Position numbers and translations under genes: made by a program. The notes below the pieces were generated by a model. That model saw only the letters and a list, made by a program, of their open reading frames with translations, did no database searches and was not told where the DNA came from. 42,462 nt of DNA, taken from assembly GCF_030124175.1 (NCBI RefSeq), contig NZ_JASKMT010000037.1, positions 1-42,462 of the forward strand, in the 5' to 3' direction. Shown one piece after another: positions 16,031-24,381 of the stretch; position 1 is the stretch's first letter, and each line of letters begins with the position of its first letter. This DNA is from Streptomyces sp. 549. GTDB taxonomy: Bacteria; Actinomycetota; Actinomycetes; Streptomycetales; Streptomycetaceae.

Positions 16031-16161
16031 GTCCCGATGGGGACCAGCGCGCGGCAGCACCTTACGCACCGAACATCACTTTTCTCCCTGCACTGGGTGC
16101 CCGCTTCAGTGGCACGGAATGCCAACTTTGCCCGGCGAAAGCTCTTTTTGGCTCCGACACT
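16031..16161. other. Upstream region of aceE with two small dyads
   Basis: This AT-richer stretch carries CACTG (16091-16095)/CAGTG (16107-16111) and TGGCA-CGGAA-TGCCA (16110-16124). No gene is present. It lies directly upstream of the aceE -35 box, so it may hold regulator sites. Confidence 0.4.
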
Positions 16162-16190
16162 TTGATCGATCATCGATCGCGACTTACAGT
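16162..16190 (+). promoter_or_regulatory. aceE promoter
   Basis: -35 TTGATC (16162-16167), a 17-nt spacer and -10 TACAGT (16185-16190). The predicted start is near 16197, giving a leader of about 67 nt before ATG 16264 with ribosome site GGAAGG (16251-16256). Confidence 0.65.
16164..16178. promoter_or_regulatory. Palindromic operator candidate in the aceE promoter
   Basis: GATCGAT-C-ATCGATC is a perfect 15-bp palindrome. It covers the 3' half of the -35 box and most of the spacer, the position expected for repressor occlusion. The nearest candidate binder is the GntR/FCD protein encoded 240 bp upstream. Confidence 0.6.
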
Positions 16191-16263
16191 CGACCCCGCG
16201 GGCGCACCCCTGTCCTGCCTGCCCCGAACACCCCGCACCGTCCCCATCCCGGAAGGCGGCCTC

Positions 16264-18972
16264 ATGACCGACCCCGTGTCCCCCCGTACCAGCGAGCTCG
16301 ACCAGCTCGTGGACCGCGACCCGCAGGAGACCGCCGAGTGGCGCGAGTCCCTGGACGCCGTCACCACGGCCGCGGGGCCGCATCGCGCCGCCTACCTGGT
16401 ACGCAGGACCGTCGAGCACGCCCGGCACAGCGGGCTGGCCGTGCCGTCCCTGCTGGAGACGGACTACGTCAACTCCATCCCGACCGACGCCGAGCCGGAG
16501 CACCCCGGTGACGAGGCGATGGAGTCCCGCATCACCGCCTGGAACCGCTGGAACGCCGCCGCGATCGTCACCCGCGGCAGCCGCCACGGCGTCGGCGGCC
16601 ACATCGCCACCTTCGCCTCCGCGGCCTGGCTCTACGAGACGGGCTTCCAGCACTTCTTCCGCGGCAAGGAGGACGCCGGATCGCACGGCTCCGGCGACCA
16701 GCTCTACATCCAGGGCCACGCCTCCCCCGGCATCTACGCCCGCGCCTTCCTCGACGGGCGGCTCAGCGAGCAGCACCTCGACCACTTCCGCCAGGAGGCG
16801 GGCGGCCAGGGGCTGCCGTCCTACCCGCACCCGCGGCGGCTGCCGTGGATGTGGGAGTTCCCGACCGTCTCCATGGGCCTGGGCCCGCTGTCCGCGATCT
16901 ACCAGGCGCGTTTCAACCGCTACCTGACGCACCGCGGCATCAAGGACACCTCCGCCTCGCACGTGTGGGCGTTCCTCGGCGACGGCGAGATGGACGAGCC
17001 CGAGTCGACGGCCTCCCTCGCCCTGGCCGCCCGCGAGGGCCTGGACAACCTGACCTTCGTCATCAACTGCAACCTGCAGCGCCTCGACGGTCCGGTCCGC
17101 GCCAACTTCAAGATCGTGCAGGAACTGGAGGCCCAGTTCCGGGCCGCCGGCTGGAACGTGGTCAAGTCCCTGTGGGGCAGTGCCTGGGACGAGCTGTTCC
17201 GGCTCGACACCACCGGCGCGCTGCTGCGCCGCCTGCGCGAGGTGCCGGACGCCCAGTTCCAGACCTACGCCACCCGTGACGCGGCCTACATCCGCGAGCA
17301 CTTCTTCGGCGCCGACCCGGCCCTGGTGGAGATGGCCGGGCTGATCGGCGACGCGAAGATCGCCGAGTGCTTCCAGAGGTCCCGGGCCGGGCACGAGCCG
17401 CGCAAGGTGTACGCCGCCTACCGGGCCGCCGTCGAGCACAAGGGCGCGCCGACCGTGATCCTCGCGCAGACGGTGAAGGGCCACACTCTCGGGCCGGGCT
17501 TCGAGTCCCGCAATGCCAACCACCAGATGAAGAAGCTCTCCGGCAAGGAGTTCCGCGCCATGCGGGACCTGCTGGACCTGCCCATTCCCGACGCGCGGCT
17601 CGACGACGACCTCGTCCCCTACGCCCACCCCGGCCCGGACTCGCCGGAGGTCCGCTACCTCCAGGAGCGCCGCGCCGCCCTCGGCGGCCCGGCACCGGCC
17701 CGGCGGGTGCATCCGGTGGCGCTGCCCGAACCGCCGCAGAAGGCGTTCCAGGCGGGCGAGAGGGGTTCGGGCTCGCAGCCCGTCGCCACCACCATGGCGT
17801 TCGTCCGGCTGGTCAAGGACCTCATGCGGGACAAGGAGACCGGCGCCCGCTGGGTGCCGATCGTGCCGGACGAGGCCCGTACCTTCGGCATGGAGGCGCT
17901 GTTCCCGTCGGCGGGCATCTACTCGCCGCTGGGGCAGACCTACGAGCCGGTCGACCGCGACCAGCTGATGTACTACAAGGAGGCCAAGGACGGCCAGATC
18001 CTCAACGAGGGGATCACCGAGGCCGGGGCCGTGGCCGACTTCACCGCCGCCGCCACGTCGTACGCGACGCACGGCGAGCCGATGATCCCGTTCTACATCT
18101 TCTACTCGATGTTCGGCTGGCAGCGCACCGCCGACCAGTTCTGGGCGCTCGGCGACCAGCTCGGCCGGGGCTTCGTGGTCGGCGCGACCGCGGGACGCAC
18201 CACGCTGACCGGCGAGGGCCTGCAACACGCGGACGGCCACTCGCCGCTGATCGCGGCGACCAACCCGGCGGCGCTGAGCTACGACCCCGCGTTCGCCTAC
18301 GAGGTCGGCGTCATCGTCCGCGAGGGCCTGCGCCGCATGTACGGCCCGGACACCGGCCAGGATCAGAACGTCTTCTACTACCTGACGGTCTACAACGAGC
18401 CGATGCCGCAGCCGGCGATGCCGCCGGGTGTCGAGGAGGGCATCGTCCGCGGCCTCTACCGGTTCCGCGAGGCGGATCTCGCCGCCCTGCCGAAGGCCGA
18501 CGCGACCGACACCCCGCGCATCCAGCTGCTCGCCTCGGGCACGGCCGTGCACTGGGTGCTGGAGGCGCAGCGGCTGCTGGCCGAGGACTGGGGCGTGGGC
18601 GCCGACGTGTGGTCGGCGACGTCCTGGGGTGAGCTGCGCCGGGACGCGCTGGACTGCGACGCCGCCGCGCTGCGCGGCGAGGACCGCACGCCGTGGGTGA
18701 CCCGCGCGCTCGCCGGCGCGCCCGGCCCGGTGCTGGCCGTCAGCGACTGGATGCGCCAGGTCCCGGACCAGATCAGCCAGTGGGTGCCGCAGGAGTACTC
18801 CTCGCTCGGCACGGACGGCTTCGGCCTCTCCGACACCCGTGAGAACGCGCGCCGACACTTCGGCGTCGACGCGCCCTCGATCGTGGTGGCGGCACTGGCG
18901 CAGCTCGCACGGCGCGGTGACGTGAAGCGGGAGACGGTCAGGCTCGCGGCGGAGCGGTACGGCCTGAGCTGA
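16264..18972 (+). CDS. aceE: Pyruvate dehydrogenase E1 component, homodimeric type
   Basis: This 902-aa thiamine-diphosphate enzyme decarboxylates pyruvate and transfers the acetyl group to E2 lipoyl groups. The single-chain (AceE) layout is clear: an N-terminal region with WNRWNAAAIVTRGSR and GVGGHIATFASAAWLYE, the ThDP motif GDGEMDEPES (Gly239 onward) closing with NCNLQRLDGPV (Asn268, Asn270), LNEGITEAG in the central domain, FYIFYSMFGWQRTADQFW and a GATAGRTTLTGEGLQHADGHS active-site loop. Length is normal for the family. It is monocistronic: its own promoter (16162-16190) upstream and a strong hairpin (18990-19027) downstream. E2 and E3 genes lie 1.2-4.4 kb upstream. Confidence 0.96.
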   Translation: MTDPVSPRTSELDQLVDRDPQETAEWRESLDAVTTAAGPHRAAYLVRRTVEHARHSGLAVPSLLETDYVNSIPTDAEPEHPGDEAMESRITAWNRWNAAAIVTRGSRHGVGGHIATFASAAWLYETGFQHFFRGKEDAGSHGSGDQLYIQGHASPGIYARAFLDGRLSEQHLDHFRQEAGGQGLPSYPHPRRLPWMWEFPTVSMGLGPLSAIYQARFNRYLTHRGIKDTSASHVWAFLGDGEMDEPESTASLALAAREGLDNLTFVINCNLQRLDGPVRANFKIVQELEAQFRAAGWNVVKSLWGSAWDELFRLDTTGALLRRLREVPDAQFQTYATRDAAYIREHFFGADPALVEMAGLIGDAKIAECFQRSRAGHEPRKVYAAYRAAVEHKGAPTVILAQTVKGHTLGPGFESRNANHQMKKLSGKEFRAMRDLLDLPIPDARLDDDLVPYAHPGPDSPEVRYLQERRAALGGPAPARRVHPVALPEPPQKAFQAGERGSGSQPVATTMAFVRLVKDLMRDKETGARWVPIVPDEARTFGMEALFPSAGIYSPLGQTYEPVDRDQLMYYKEAKDGQILNEGITEAGAVADFTAAATSYATHGEPMIPFYIFYSMFGWQRTADQFWALGDQLGRGFVVGATAGRTTLTGEGLQHADGHSPLIAATNPAALSYDPAFAYEVGVIVREGLRRMYGPDTGQDQNVFYYLTVYNEPMPQPAMPPGVEEGIVRGLYRFREADLAALPKADATDTPRIQLLASGTAVHWVLEAQRLLAEDWGVGADVWSATSWGELRRDALDCDAAALRGEDRTPWVTRALAGAPGPVLAVSDWMRQVPDQISQWVPQEYSSLGTDGFGLSDTRENARRHFGVDAPSIVVAALAQLARRGDVKRETVRLAAERYGLS

Positions 18973-18989
18973 GGTTCCCGCACAGGCGA

Positions 18990-19027
18990 GAGCGCCCCCG
19001 GCCGGAGGCTTCCGGCCGGGGGCGCTC
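18990..19027. terminator. Bidirectional terminator between aceE and metS
   Basis: A perfect 17-bp stem (18990-19006 with 19011-19027) has a GGCT loop. It sits between two converging genes, 17 nt after the aceE stop. Confidence 0.85.
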
Positions 19028-19054
19028 CGGTACGGCAGGGGGTCGGCCGCTGAC

Positions 19055-19195
19055 TCAGGCCGGCGGACCGGTCTGAGCGTCGGCCTCCGGCTCGACCTCC
19101 TGGGGGTGGCCCCGCAGCTTGAGGATGGCCGCGATCAGGCCGCCCCACACGATGACGATGGAGATGATCATCATCACGATGGCACCGGTGGACAT
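19055..19195 (-). CDS. metS: Small subunit of methionine/alanine NSS importer (MetS-like)
   Basis: This 46-aa protein has a single membrane helix MSTGAIVMMIISIVIVWGGL followed by IAAILKLRGHPQEVEPEAD and an acidic, Pro-ending tail. This matches MetS, the tiny subunit required by the MetPS importer first described in Corynebacterium glutamicum. Its ATG overlaps the metP stop by one base (TGATG at 19197-19193, minus), so it is translationally coupled. Size, topology and position together make the call strong even though the gene is so short. Confidence 0.85.
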   Translation of the reverse strand: MSTGAIVMMIISIVIVWGGLIAAILKLRGHPQEVEPEADAQTGPPA

Positions 19196-20754
19196 CAGCT
19201 GTTCCTCTCGTCGGGGGCGGCCGGGGGCTCCTGGGTGTCGGTGACCACCGGGACGCCTTCCTCCGGTGGCAGGTCACTGGGCCGCCGCCAGGGGATCAGG
19301 GCGATGAGTACGGCGACGACCAGCGCGCCGATGGCCGCGCCCCAGCCCCACCAGATCAGGAAGCCCGTGTCGTAGCCCTCGTAGTTCTCCGACAACTCCT
19401 GGCGGAGTGCGTCGACCAGCATCCAGCCGAGCACGACCGGCGTGATGACGCCCAGGCAGATCTTCCACCAGTGGCCGAGCCGCACCGCGGACGTCGCGTC
19501 GGCGTCCTTCTGCAGGGACGGGAGCCGGCGCAGCACCCACGCGATCGTGATCACGCTGACCAGCGCGGCGAGCGCGATGCCGTACTGGTTGATGAAGTGG
19601 TCGGAGGCGTCCAGCAGGTACAGGCCGCCGTCCGTGGGGAACAGCACGAGGGAGACCAGCGCGACAGCCCCGCCGCAGACCAGCACGGCCGGCACCCGGG
19701 CCATCCCGGTGCGGTCCTGCACGGCGGAGACCACCACCTGCACGATGCTGATCAGGGAGGACAGGCCGGCGATCACCAGCGAGCCGAAGAAGAGCACGCC
19801 GAACAGGGTGCCCAGCGGCATGTTGGAGATGATCGTCGGGAAGGCCACGAAGGCCAGTCCCAGGCCGCCCTGCACGTCGCCGACCTCACCGCCGGTGCTG
19901 GCGGCGAGGAAGCCCAGCGTGGCGAAGACGCCGATGCCGGCGAGCAGTTCGAAGGAGCTGTTGGCGAAGCCGGCCACCAGCGCGGAGCCGGTCAGGTCGG
20001 CCCGGCGGCGCAGGTAGGAGGCATAGGTGATCATGATGCCGAAGCCGATGGACAGCGAGAAGAAGATCTGCCCGTAGGCCGCCACCCACACCTTGCCGTC
20101 GGTGAGCGCGTCCCAGTCGGGTGAGAAGAACGCGTCCAGCCCGAGAGAGGCGCCCTCCAGCGTGACGGCCCGGATGACGAGCGCCACGAAGAAGACGACG
20201 AGCAGCGGGATGAAGATCTTGTTCGCGGCCTCGATGCCGCGCCGCACGCCGAAGGCGAGGATGACCAGGACGGCCACCCACACGAACAGCAGCGGCCAGA
20301 AGACCCCGCTGACGTAGGTCGAGGATGTGCCGGGCTCCTCGCCGAGCTTGAGGAAGTCCCCGAACAGGAAGCTCTCGGGGTCCCCGCCCCACTGCTGACC
20401 GACGGAGAACCCCACGTAGCGCACGGCCCAGGCGAGGATGACCGCGTAGTAGGTGGCGATGACGAAGCAGATCGCGACCTGCCACCAGCCGATGAACTGC
20501 GCCGGTTTGGCCAGTTGCCGGTACGCGGCCGGCGGGGACTGGCGGTACTTGCGGCCGATCGTGTACTCGAGGATCAGCAGCGGCAGACCGGCGGTGAGAA
20601 GGGCGATGAGGTAGGGCAGCAGAAACGCTCCGCCACCGTTGCTGTAGGCCTCGGCCGGGAATCTCCAGATGTTGCCCAGCCCGATCGCGGAACCGATCGC
20701 GGCAAGCAGGAATCCCGCCCGAGTGCCCCACTGCTCGCGGGGTTTAGTGACCAT
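19195..20754 (-). CDS. metP: Sodium-dependent methionine/alanine importer large subunit (NSS family)
   Basis: The 519-aa protein belongs to the neurotransmitter:sodium symporter family. The unwound TM1 motif is AAIGSAIGLGNIWRFPAEAY, followed by NGGGAFLLPYLIALLTAGLP and LEYTIGRKYRQSP. About 12 spans follow, and the C-terminal tail is acidic (PPEEGVPVVTDTQEPPAAPD). Pairing with the 46-aa MetS-like gene points to methionine/alanine uptake rather than another amine. ATG 20754 has AAGGAT upstream. The gene is divergent from a WYL regulator across 147 bp, a plausible but unproved local controller. Confidence 0.9.
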   Translation of the reverse strand: MVTKPREQWGTRAGFLLAAIGSAIGLGNIWRFPAEAYSNGGGAFLLPYLIALLTAGLPLLILEYTIGRKYRQSPPAAYRQLAKPAQFIGWWQVAICFVIATYYAVILAWAVRYVGFSVGQQWGGDPESFLFGDFLKLGEEPGTSSTYVSGVFWPLLFVWVAVLVILAFGVRRGIEAANKIFIPLLVVFFVALVIRAVTLEGASLGLDAFFSPDWDALTDGKVWVAAYGQIFFSLSIGFGIMITYASYLRRRADLTGSALVAGFANSSFELLAGIGVFATLGFLAASTGGEVGDVQGGLGLAFVAFPTIISNMPLGTLFGVLFFGSLVIAGLSSLISIVQVVVSAVQDRTGMARVPAVLVCGGAVALVSLVLFPTDGGLYLLDASDHFINQYGIALAALVSVITIAWVLRRLPSLQKDADATSAVRLGHWWKICLGVITPVVLGWMLVDALRQELSENYEGYDTGFLIWWGWGAAIGALVVAVLIALIPWRRPSDLPPEEGVPVVTDTQEPPAAPDERNS

Positions 20755-20901
20755 GGCTCAAATCCTTGGTGACGGTAGAGGTGACCGAACGTTAGCAGTG
20801 AAGAACATTTCAGACATCTCGTCAGGCCTCGTGTCCGGAAAGCGAGACGGCTGCAACGCCCCGGTCACCCATCCGCACCCGCCGCGCGGCACAATGCAGC
20901 C

Positions 20902-21873
20902 ATGCGTGCTGCCCGGCTGATCAGGATGGTGCTGCTGCTGCAGCACCGGCGGACGATGACCGCCGCCGAAATCGCCGCGGAGCTCTCGGTGTCGGAACGC
21001 ACCGTCACCCGGGACGTGGCCGCACTCGGCCAAGCGGGTGTCCCGGTCTACGCCGAACGTGGCAGGTCCGGCGGATACCGCCTGGTGGGGGGCTATCGCA
21101 CGGGCCTCACGGGCATCGCCAAGGGCGAGGCGGAGGCACTGTTCCTCTCCGGTGTGCCCTCGGCGCTGCGGGACCTCGGCCTGGCGGACGCGGCGTCGGC
21201 CGCCCGCCTGAAGGTCTCCGCCGCGCTCAGCCCCGAGCTGCGCGACGCTCCCCGCACGGTGGCCCAGCGGTTCCACCTGGACGCGCCGAACTGGTGGCAG
21301 GAGGTCGAGACGCCGGCCTTCCTGCCGGCTCTCGCCGAGGCGGTCTGGGACGACCTGCCCGTGACGGTGCGTTATCGTCGCCGCAACGGCGAGGTGGTCC
21401 GGGAACTGGAGCCCTACGGCCTCGTGTTGAAGGCGGGCGTGTGGTATCTGGCCGCCGCGACCGGCGGCGGTTTCCGGGTCTACCGGGTCGACCGCTTCGG
21501 CGAGGTGACGGCCCGGCAGGGGCGCTTCGTGCGGGACGAGGAGTTCGACCTCCCGGGCTTCTGGGACGAGCGGGCCGCGGCGTTCGCCCGTTCGGTGCTG
21601 CGAGAGCAGGTCGTGCTGCGGCTCACCCCGGCCGGGGTGCGGAACCTGCGGTTCGTCTGCGGGGACCGCGTCGCGGCCGACGAGGCGGTGGCCGCCGGGA
21701 CCCGCGAGGAGGACGGCCGGCTGACGGTCACGCTGGCCGTGGAGTCCCAGGAGGTGGCCTTCGGGCAGCTGTTCGCGCTGGGACCGGAGGCGGAGGTGTG
21801 CGCGCCCGCCCCGCTGCGGGAGCGCTTCGCCCGGGCCGCGGCGCGCATGGCCGAGGTCTACCGGCGCCCCTGA
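20902..21873 (+). CDS. WYL-domain transcriptional regulator
   Basis: The 323-aa protein has an N-terminal DeoR-type HTH (residues 1-60: AEIAAELSVSERTVTRDVAAL, then the wing GRSGGYRLVGGYRT) and a WYL ligand domain (about 145-225: VTVRYRRRNGEVVRELEPYG, GVWYLAAATGGGFRVYRVDRF). A C-terminal WCX-like extension runs to 323. WYL domains bind nucleic acid or small ligands and occur in many actinobacterial regulators. CACAAT (20890-20895) lies 6 nt before the ATG with no ribosome site, which suggests a leaderless mRNA. It is divergent from metP and followed by the 21876-21911 hairpin. Its target is unknown. Confidence 0.9.
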   Translation: MRAARLIRMVLLLQHRRTMTAAEIAAELSVSERTVTRDVAALGQAGVPVYAERGRSGGYRLVGGYRTGLTGIAKGEAEALFLSGVPSALRDLGLADAASAARLKVSAALSPELRDAPRTVAQRFHLDAPNWWQEVETPAFLPALAEAVWDDLPVTVRYRRRNGEVVRELEPYGLVLKAGVWYLAAATGGGFRVYRVDRFGEVTARQGRFVRDEEFDLPGFWDERAAAFARSVLREQVVLRLTPAGVRNLRFVCGDRVAADEAVAAGTREEDGRLTVTLAVESQEVAFGQLFALGPEAEVCAPAPLRERFARAAARMAEVYRRP

Positions 21874-21875
21874 CG

Positions 21876-21911
21876 GCCGGACGGGAGCACCCGGGGGCGT
21901 TCCCGTCCGGC
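21876..21911. terminator. Terminator between WYL and SDR genes
   Basis: An 11-bp perfect stem (GCCGGACGGGA 21876-21886 with 21901-21911) has a 14-nt loop. It lies between converging genes. Confidence 0.65.
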
Positions 21912-21918
21912 ACCCGGC

Positions 21919-22884
21919 TCAGCGGTAGTCCGCCACGTCGACCTCCCTGCCGCTCATGACCTCCTTCAGGTAGCGCCAGGCGTCCGGCTGCGACCCGTCC
22001 GCGTCCTTCACGCCGTACTCGCGAGCGAGCTGTCCGCTGTCCACCGACTGCCCGTTCCAGCGCGCCACGTCGGTGTCCGCTGCGAGCGCGGCCACGCAGC
22101 GGCCCAGGAACAGCGGCGACTCGGCGATGGCGAAGGTCGGCTCCTTGGCTACGGCGTCCCGCCAGTTCTCCTCGGTGACACCGAACGCGTCGAGCATCTG
22201 CTCCGACCGCAGGAAGCCCGGGGAGACGCACACCGCGTGGCCGCCGTGCGGCTTCAGCTCGGCGGCGAGGGCCTTCGCCATCCGGATGGGGGCGTACTTG
22301 GCGACGTCGTAGCAGAAGCTCTCGCGGTACTCCCGGTTCGAGTCGGCCGTGCCGTCCGTCACCTCGATCACCAGGGCGCCCGGCCGGCGGATCAGCAGCG
22401 GCAGCATGCGGTGGCTGGTGATGACGTGGCTGTCGATGCCCAACCGCAGCATGCGCAGGTTGGCCTCAAGGTCGAGTTCCCACAGCGGCTTGTGGAACAC
22501 GAGCAGGTGGTCGCCGCCCCAGATGTCGTTGACCAGCACGTCCAGCCGCCCCTGCTCGCGGTCGATGCGCTCGGCGAGCCCCGCCACCTGCTCCGGGTCC
22601 AGGTGGTCGACGACCACCGCGATGCCGGTGCCGCCCGCCTCGTCGACGAGTTCCGCGGTCTGCTCGATGGTCTCGCCCGCCCGGCCGACCTCGCTCAGCC
22701 GGTCCCTTGTGGTGCGCCCGGTCGCGTACACGGTCGCGCCGGCCCGTCCCAGCTCCACCGCCATCGCCCGGCCGGCGCCCCGGGTGGCGCCCGCGACCAG
22801 CACGACCTTGCCGGCCAGCGGGCGCCGGGGACCGTCCGACGTGTCCCCGGGGCCGTCCTGGGTGGGGTGCGCGTGCTCTGTCAT
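21919..22884 (-). CDS. SDR-family oxidoreductase
   Basis: The 321-aa protein has the dinucleotide motif LVAGATRGAGRAMAVELGRAG (residues about 28-48), a D-x-D-like VVVDHLDP, and NDIWGG where most SDRs have NNAG. The catalytic YDVAK is in FCYDVAKYAPIRMAKALAAE, followed by the CVSPGFLRSE loop. A longer C-terminal region (WRDAVAKEP, SVDSGQLAREYGVKDADG) is typical of an actinobacterial SDR group of unknown substrate. The first ~24 residues are a disordered extension. The ribosome site AGAGGA precedes ATG 22884. Confidence 0.88.
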   Translation of the reverse strand: MTEHAHPTQDGPGDTSDGPRRPLAGKVVLVAGATRGAGRAMAVELGRAGATVYATGRTTRDRLSEVGRAGETIEQTAELVDEAGGTGIAVVVDHLDPEQVAGLAERIDREQGRLDVLVNDIWGGDHLLVFHKPLWELDLEANLRMLRLGIDSHVITSHRMLPLLIRRPGALVIEVTDGTADSNREYRESFCYDVAKYAPIRMAKALAAELKPHGGHAVCVSPGFLRSEQMLDAFGVTEENWRDAVAKEPTFAIAESPLFLGRCVAALAADTDVARWNGQSVDSGQLAREYGVKDADGSQPDAWRYLKEVMSGREVDVADYR

Positions 22885-23233
22885 GGTGCAACGTCCTCTC
22901 GTCCGGTTGCCGTCACCAGGTCGTCATCGGCAACTCCCGCCACGCTGACAGGGAAACCGGACATCTTCTGTCGCCTTTCCCGGACCGGGTTCCGGACCGG
23001 ATTCCGGGCGGCCCCGCCGGGCGGCCTTCCCGCGCTGGGTCGCCCGCCGGATCAGGGGCCAGGTCGCCACGGCTCAGCCCAGGGCGACGAGGTTCAGCCC
23101 AGGACGGGCAGCTCGCCGCCGGGGCGCAGCCGACCGGTCAGCGCGTTCGACGCCCGCATGCCGCACGTAACGACACGGGCGCATCCGCGTGGCTCCGCGT
23201 GCGCGAAGGGCCGCCAGGCCCGATGCTGGTCCC
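22885..23233. other. Non-coding region between divergent SDR and DUF4240 genes
   Basis: About 350 bp with no gene I can support. It contains a 7-bp dyad GTTGCCG/CGGCAAC (22906-22912, 22928-22934) close to the SDR start, which could be an operator. A CCGGACCGG-type direct repeat lies near 22979-23003. The remainder is unremarkable GC-rich sequence. Confidence 0.45.
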
Positions 23234-23758
23234 GTGACACTGCACGAGGACGAGTTCTGGCAGCTCATCGACGCCACCCGGCAGGCCGCCGGAGGTGATC
23301 CGGACGAGCATGCCGAACTGCTGGTCGACCGCCTGGCCGGTCTCGACCCGGACACGGTGGTCGACTTCGCGCGCCACTTCGAGGCCCGCTACCAGCGGTC
23401 CTACCGCTGGGACCTGTGGGGCGCCGCCTGGGTGCTGCTCGACGGGGCGAGCGACGACGTCTTCGACTCGTTCCGCTGCTGGCTGATCGGGCAGGGCCGG
23501 CAGGTGTTCGAGGGGGCGCTGCACTCCGGCGGCGACGCGCTGGCGAAGCTGCTGGAGGACTTCGACCCGGAGGCCGACGGTGAGGGCGAGGATCTGGCGT
23601 ACGCCGCGGACGAGGCGTACGAGCAGCTGACCGGAGGCGAGTTGCCCGATCTGGGCCCGGAGCCTCCGGCCGATCCGCAGGGCACGCCGATCGCCCTGGA
23701 GGACGACGCGGTGCTGGCCGAGGAGTTCCCCCTGCTGTGGGCCCGCTTCCGCAGCTGA
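23234..23758 (+). CDS. DUF4240 domain protein
   Basis: The 174-aa protein begins VTLHEDEFWQLIDATRQAAGGD, the hallmark of DUF4240. It continues with the helical YRWDLWGAAWVLLDGASDD and FRCWLIGQGRQVFEGAL blocks and a DEAYEQLTGGELP segment. Members are common in Streptomyces and have no assigned activity; they resemble immunity-like or regulatory single-domain proteins. GTG 23234 is the natural start, with GATGCT (23222-23227) 6 nt upstream in the leaderless arrangement. No operon partner is seen. Confidence 0.88.
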   Translation: MTLHEDEFWQLIDATRQAAGGDPDEHAELLVDRLAGLDPDTVVDFARHFEARYQRSYRWDLWGAAWVLLDGASDDVFDSFRCWLIGQGRQVFEGALHSGGDALAKLLEDFDPEADGEGEDLAYAADEAYEQLTGGELPDLGPEPPADPQGTPIALEDDAVLAEEFPLLWARFRS

Positions 23759-23824
23759 GCGGCTGAAGCAGCCCGCGGGCGAGCGGGTCCGGTCGCCGGC
23801 CGGAGCGCGACGCGGGCCCGTCGC

Positions 23825-24340
23825 TCAGCGTCCGCCGGGCGGGAGGACGCGGCCCATCAGCACGTCGTCGACGGTCCGGCCCTCGACGACGAACTCCCCC
23901 GGCAGGACACCCTCCACGGTGAAGCCCTCCGTCGCGTACAGCCGGCGGGCCGGGGTGTTGGTGGCGAGCACCCGCAGGGTGAGGCGGGTGACGTCCTGGA
24001 GGCGGCAGGTGTCGGCGGCGGCCCGCAGCAGGGCGCGGGCCACGCCCCGGCCGCGGGCCCAGTCGTCCACCGCCAGGCCCTGGATCTGGCGCACATGGCG
24101 GTTGCTGGGCAGCGGGGTGGGGGCCACCAGCCGCAGGTACCCGGCGGTGCGTCCGCCGACCACCGCGACCAGGTGGTTGCGGGGCAGGTGGTGGCCGTCG
24201 AAGAACGGCCCGTACGGCCTGCGCGGTCGCGGCGTGACGGCGTGCAGCGGCGACCAGGTGCGCCCGTCGAGGTCCGCCAGGGCCTCCCCGTCGGTCGCGG
24301 CGGCGGTTCGGATCAGCGGTTCCCCTTGCATGCCGGGCAC
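23825..24340 (-). CDS. GNAT-family N-acetyltransferase
   Basis: The 171-aa protein shows the acetyl-CoA motif A: IQGLAVDDWARGRGVARALLRAAAD with the R-G-R-G-V-A pyrophosphate loop, then LTLRVLATNTPARRLYATEGFTVEG (motif B). The substrate is unknown. GTG 24340 has AGGCGAGG just upstream; ATG 24331 would be three codons shorter. It is divergent from the epimerase gene with 41 bp between starts and converges on DUF4240 across 66 bp. Confidence 0.87.
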   Translation of the reverse strand: MPGMQGEPLIRTAAATDGEALADLDGRTWSPLHAVTPRPRRPYGPFFDGHHLPRNHLVAVVGGRTAGYLRLVAPTPLPSNRHVRQIQGLAVDDWARGRGVARALLRAAADTCRLQDVTRLTLRVLATNTPARRLYATEGFTVEGVLPGEFVVEGRTVDDVLMGRVLPPGGR

Positions 24341-24381
24341 TCTGCCTCGCCTTCCGGGCGGGTGTCCACCAGGATGGGGCC

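Noticed and set aside
15856..18858. 1000-aa minus-strand open frame
   Set aside because: Antisense shadow of aceE. It is His/Arg/Gly-rich, with no domain, no ribosome site and wrong codon-position bias.
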